Below, in pieces: positions 4,958-5,093 of a DNA stretch of 5,093 nucleotides. Made by a program: the position numbers and the translations under genes. Under the pieces are notes generated by a model. The model had not been told where the DNA came from. It was given only the letters and a program-made list of their open reading frames with translations, and searched no databases. Source of the DNA: Gallionellaceae bacterium (GTDB lineage Bacteria > Pseudomonadota > Gammaproteobacteria > Burkholderiales > Gallionellaceae); NCBI GenBank assembly GCA_031277195.1, contig JAITMU010000038.1, forward strand, positions 1-5,093, given 5' to 3'. Within the stretch, counting starts at the first letter, position 1. Each line of letters starts with the position of its first letter.

Positions 4958-5093
4958 CCCAAATCACCCTCCGCCAACTTTTCAACGACAAACAGGAACG
5001 GCTCTCGCTGACCTGGATCGCTGGCACAAATGGCGGCGGGCGCATGCTCGACAGCGTGCAGATAAACGCCTCGAACATGGGCATCATCGGTCA
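4954..5093 (+). CDS. hprK: HPr kinase/phosphorylase HprK, N-terminal part (partial)
   Basis: HprK phosphorylates and dephosphorylates a serine of HPr; in proteobacteria it works with the nitrogen-type PTS rather than sugar transport. Only the first 46 codons are present before the window edge: MTQITLRQLFNDKQERLSL, then TWIAG, GGGR, and SNMGIIGH at the end (the His codon is cut). This fits the N-terminal HprK_N domain, where an LxW-AG segment is followed by a GHLNLIHP motif; the visible end would run into that motif. The Walker A and HprK signature lie beyond the window. The position after ptsN is the standard betaproteobacterial order and supports the call. The ATG at 4954 is preceded by AGG (4945-4947), which is the outer edge of the repeat; the SD is weak. 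Confidence 0.88.
   Translation, partial: MTQITLRQLFNDKQERLSLTWIAGTNGGGRMLDSVQINASNMGIIG

Overview
The window is a GC-rich chromosomal segment from a Gram-negative proteobacterium, most likely a betaproteobacterium. It carries the Kdo-synthesis and LPS-transport genes kdsD-kdsC-lptC-lptA-lptB, followed by hpf-ptsN-hprK. An hprK directly after ptsN is typical of betaproteobacteria and some gammaproteobacteria such as Xanthomonas, but not of enterics. The genus cannot be fixed from this sequence.

Layout. Positions 1-43 (minus strand) hold the first codons of a divergent membrane-protein gene. Positions 44-362 are a 319-bp divergent intergenic region. It contains a 12-bp tandem repeat, a pair of inverted ATTCCC-N8-GGGAAT palindromes (dRS3-like) and a perfect extended -10 box that ends seven bases before the kdsD start. 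kdsD (363-1349), kdsC (1350-1889), lptC (1886-2470), lptA (2451-3149) and lptB (3146-3868) abut or overlap and form one transcriptional unit. After a 109-bp gap come hpf (3978-4304) and ptsN (4349-4813). A 130-bp palindromic repeat follows, and then the start of hprK (4954 onward, cut by the window edge).

How the genes work together. KdsD makes arabinose-5-phosphate, and KdsC dephosphorylates Kdo-8-phosphate two steps later; both supply the Kdo of the LPS inner core. LptC, LptA and LptB are parts of the Lpt machine that carries finished LPS from the inner membrane to the outer membrane. Hpf, PtsN (EIIA-Ntr) and HprK act in ribosome hibernation and in the nitrogen-type phosphotransferase regulatory system.

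The most notable points: (1) a GC-rich palindromic element appears to have inserted in frame into the 5' end of lptA. It is flanked by a possible 5-bp duplication and would lengthen the signal peptide from about 25 to about 62 residues. (2) A second copy of the same repeat family sits between ptsN and hprK and reaches to within six bases of the hprK start. (3) rpoN, which usually lies between lptB and hpf, is absent. (4) kdsD looks leaderless. I see no novel multi-gene system; the gene content is conserved housekeeping, and the unusual part is the repeat activity within it.
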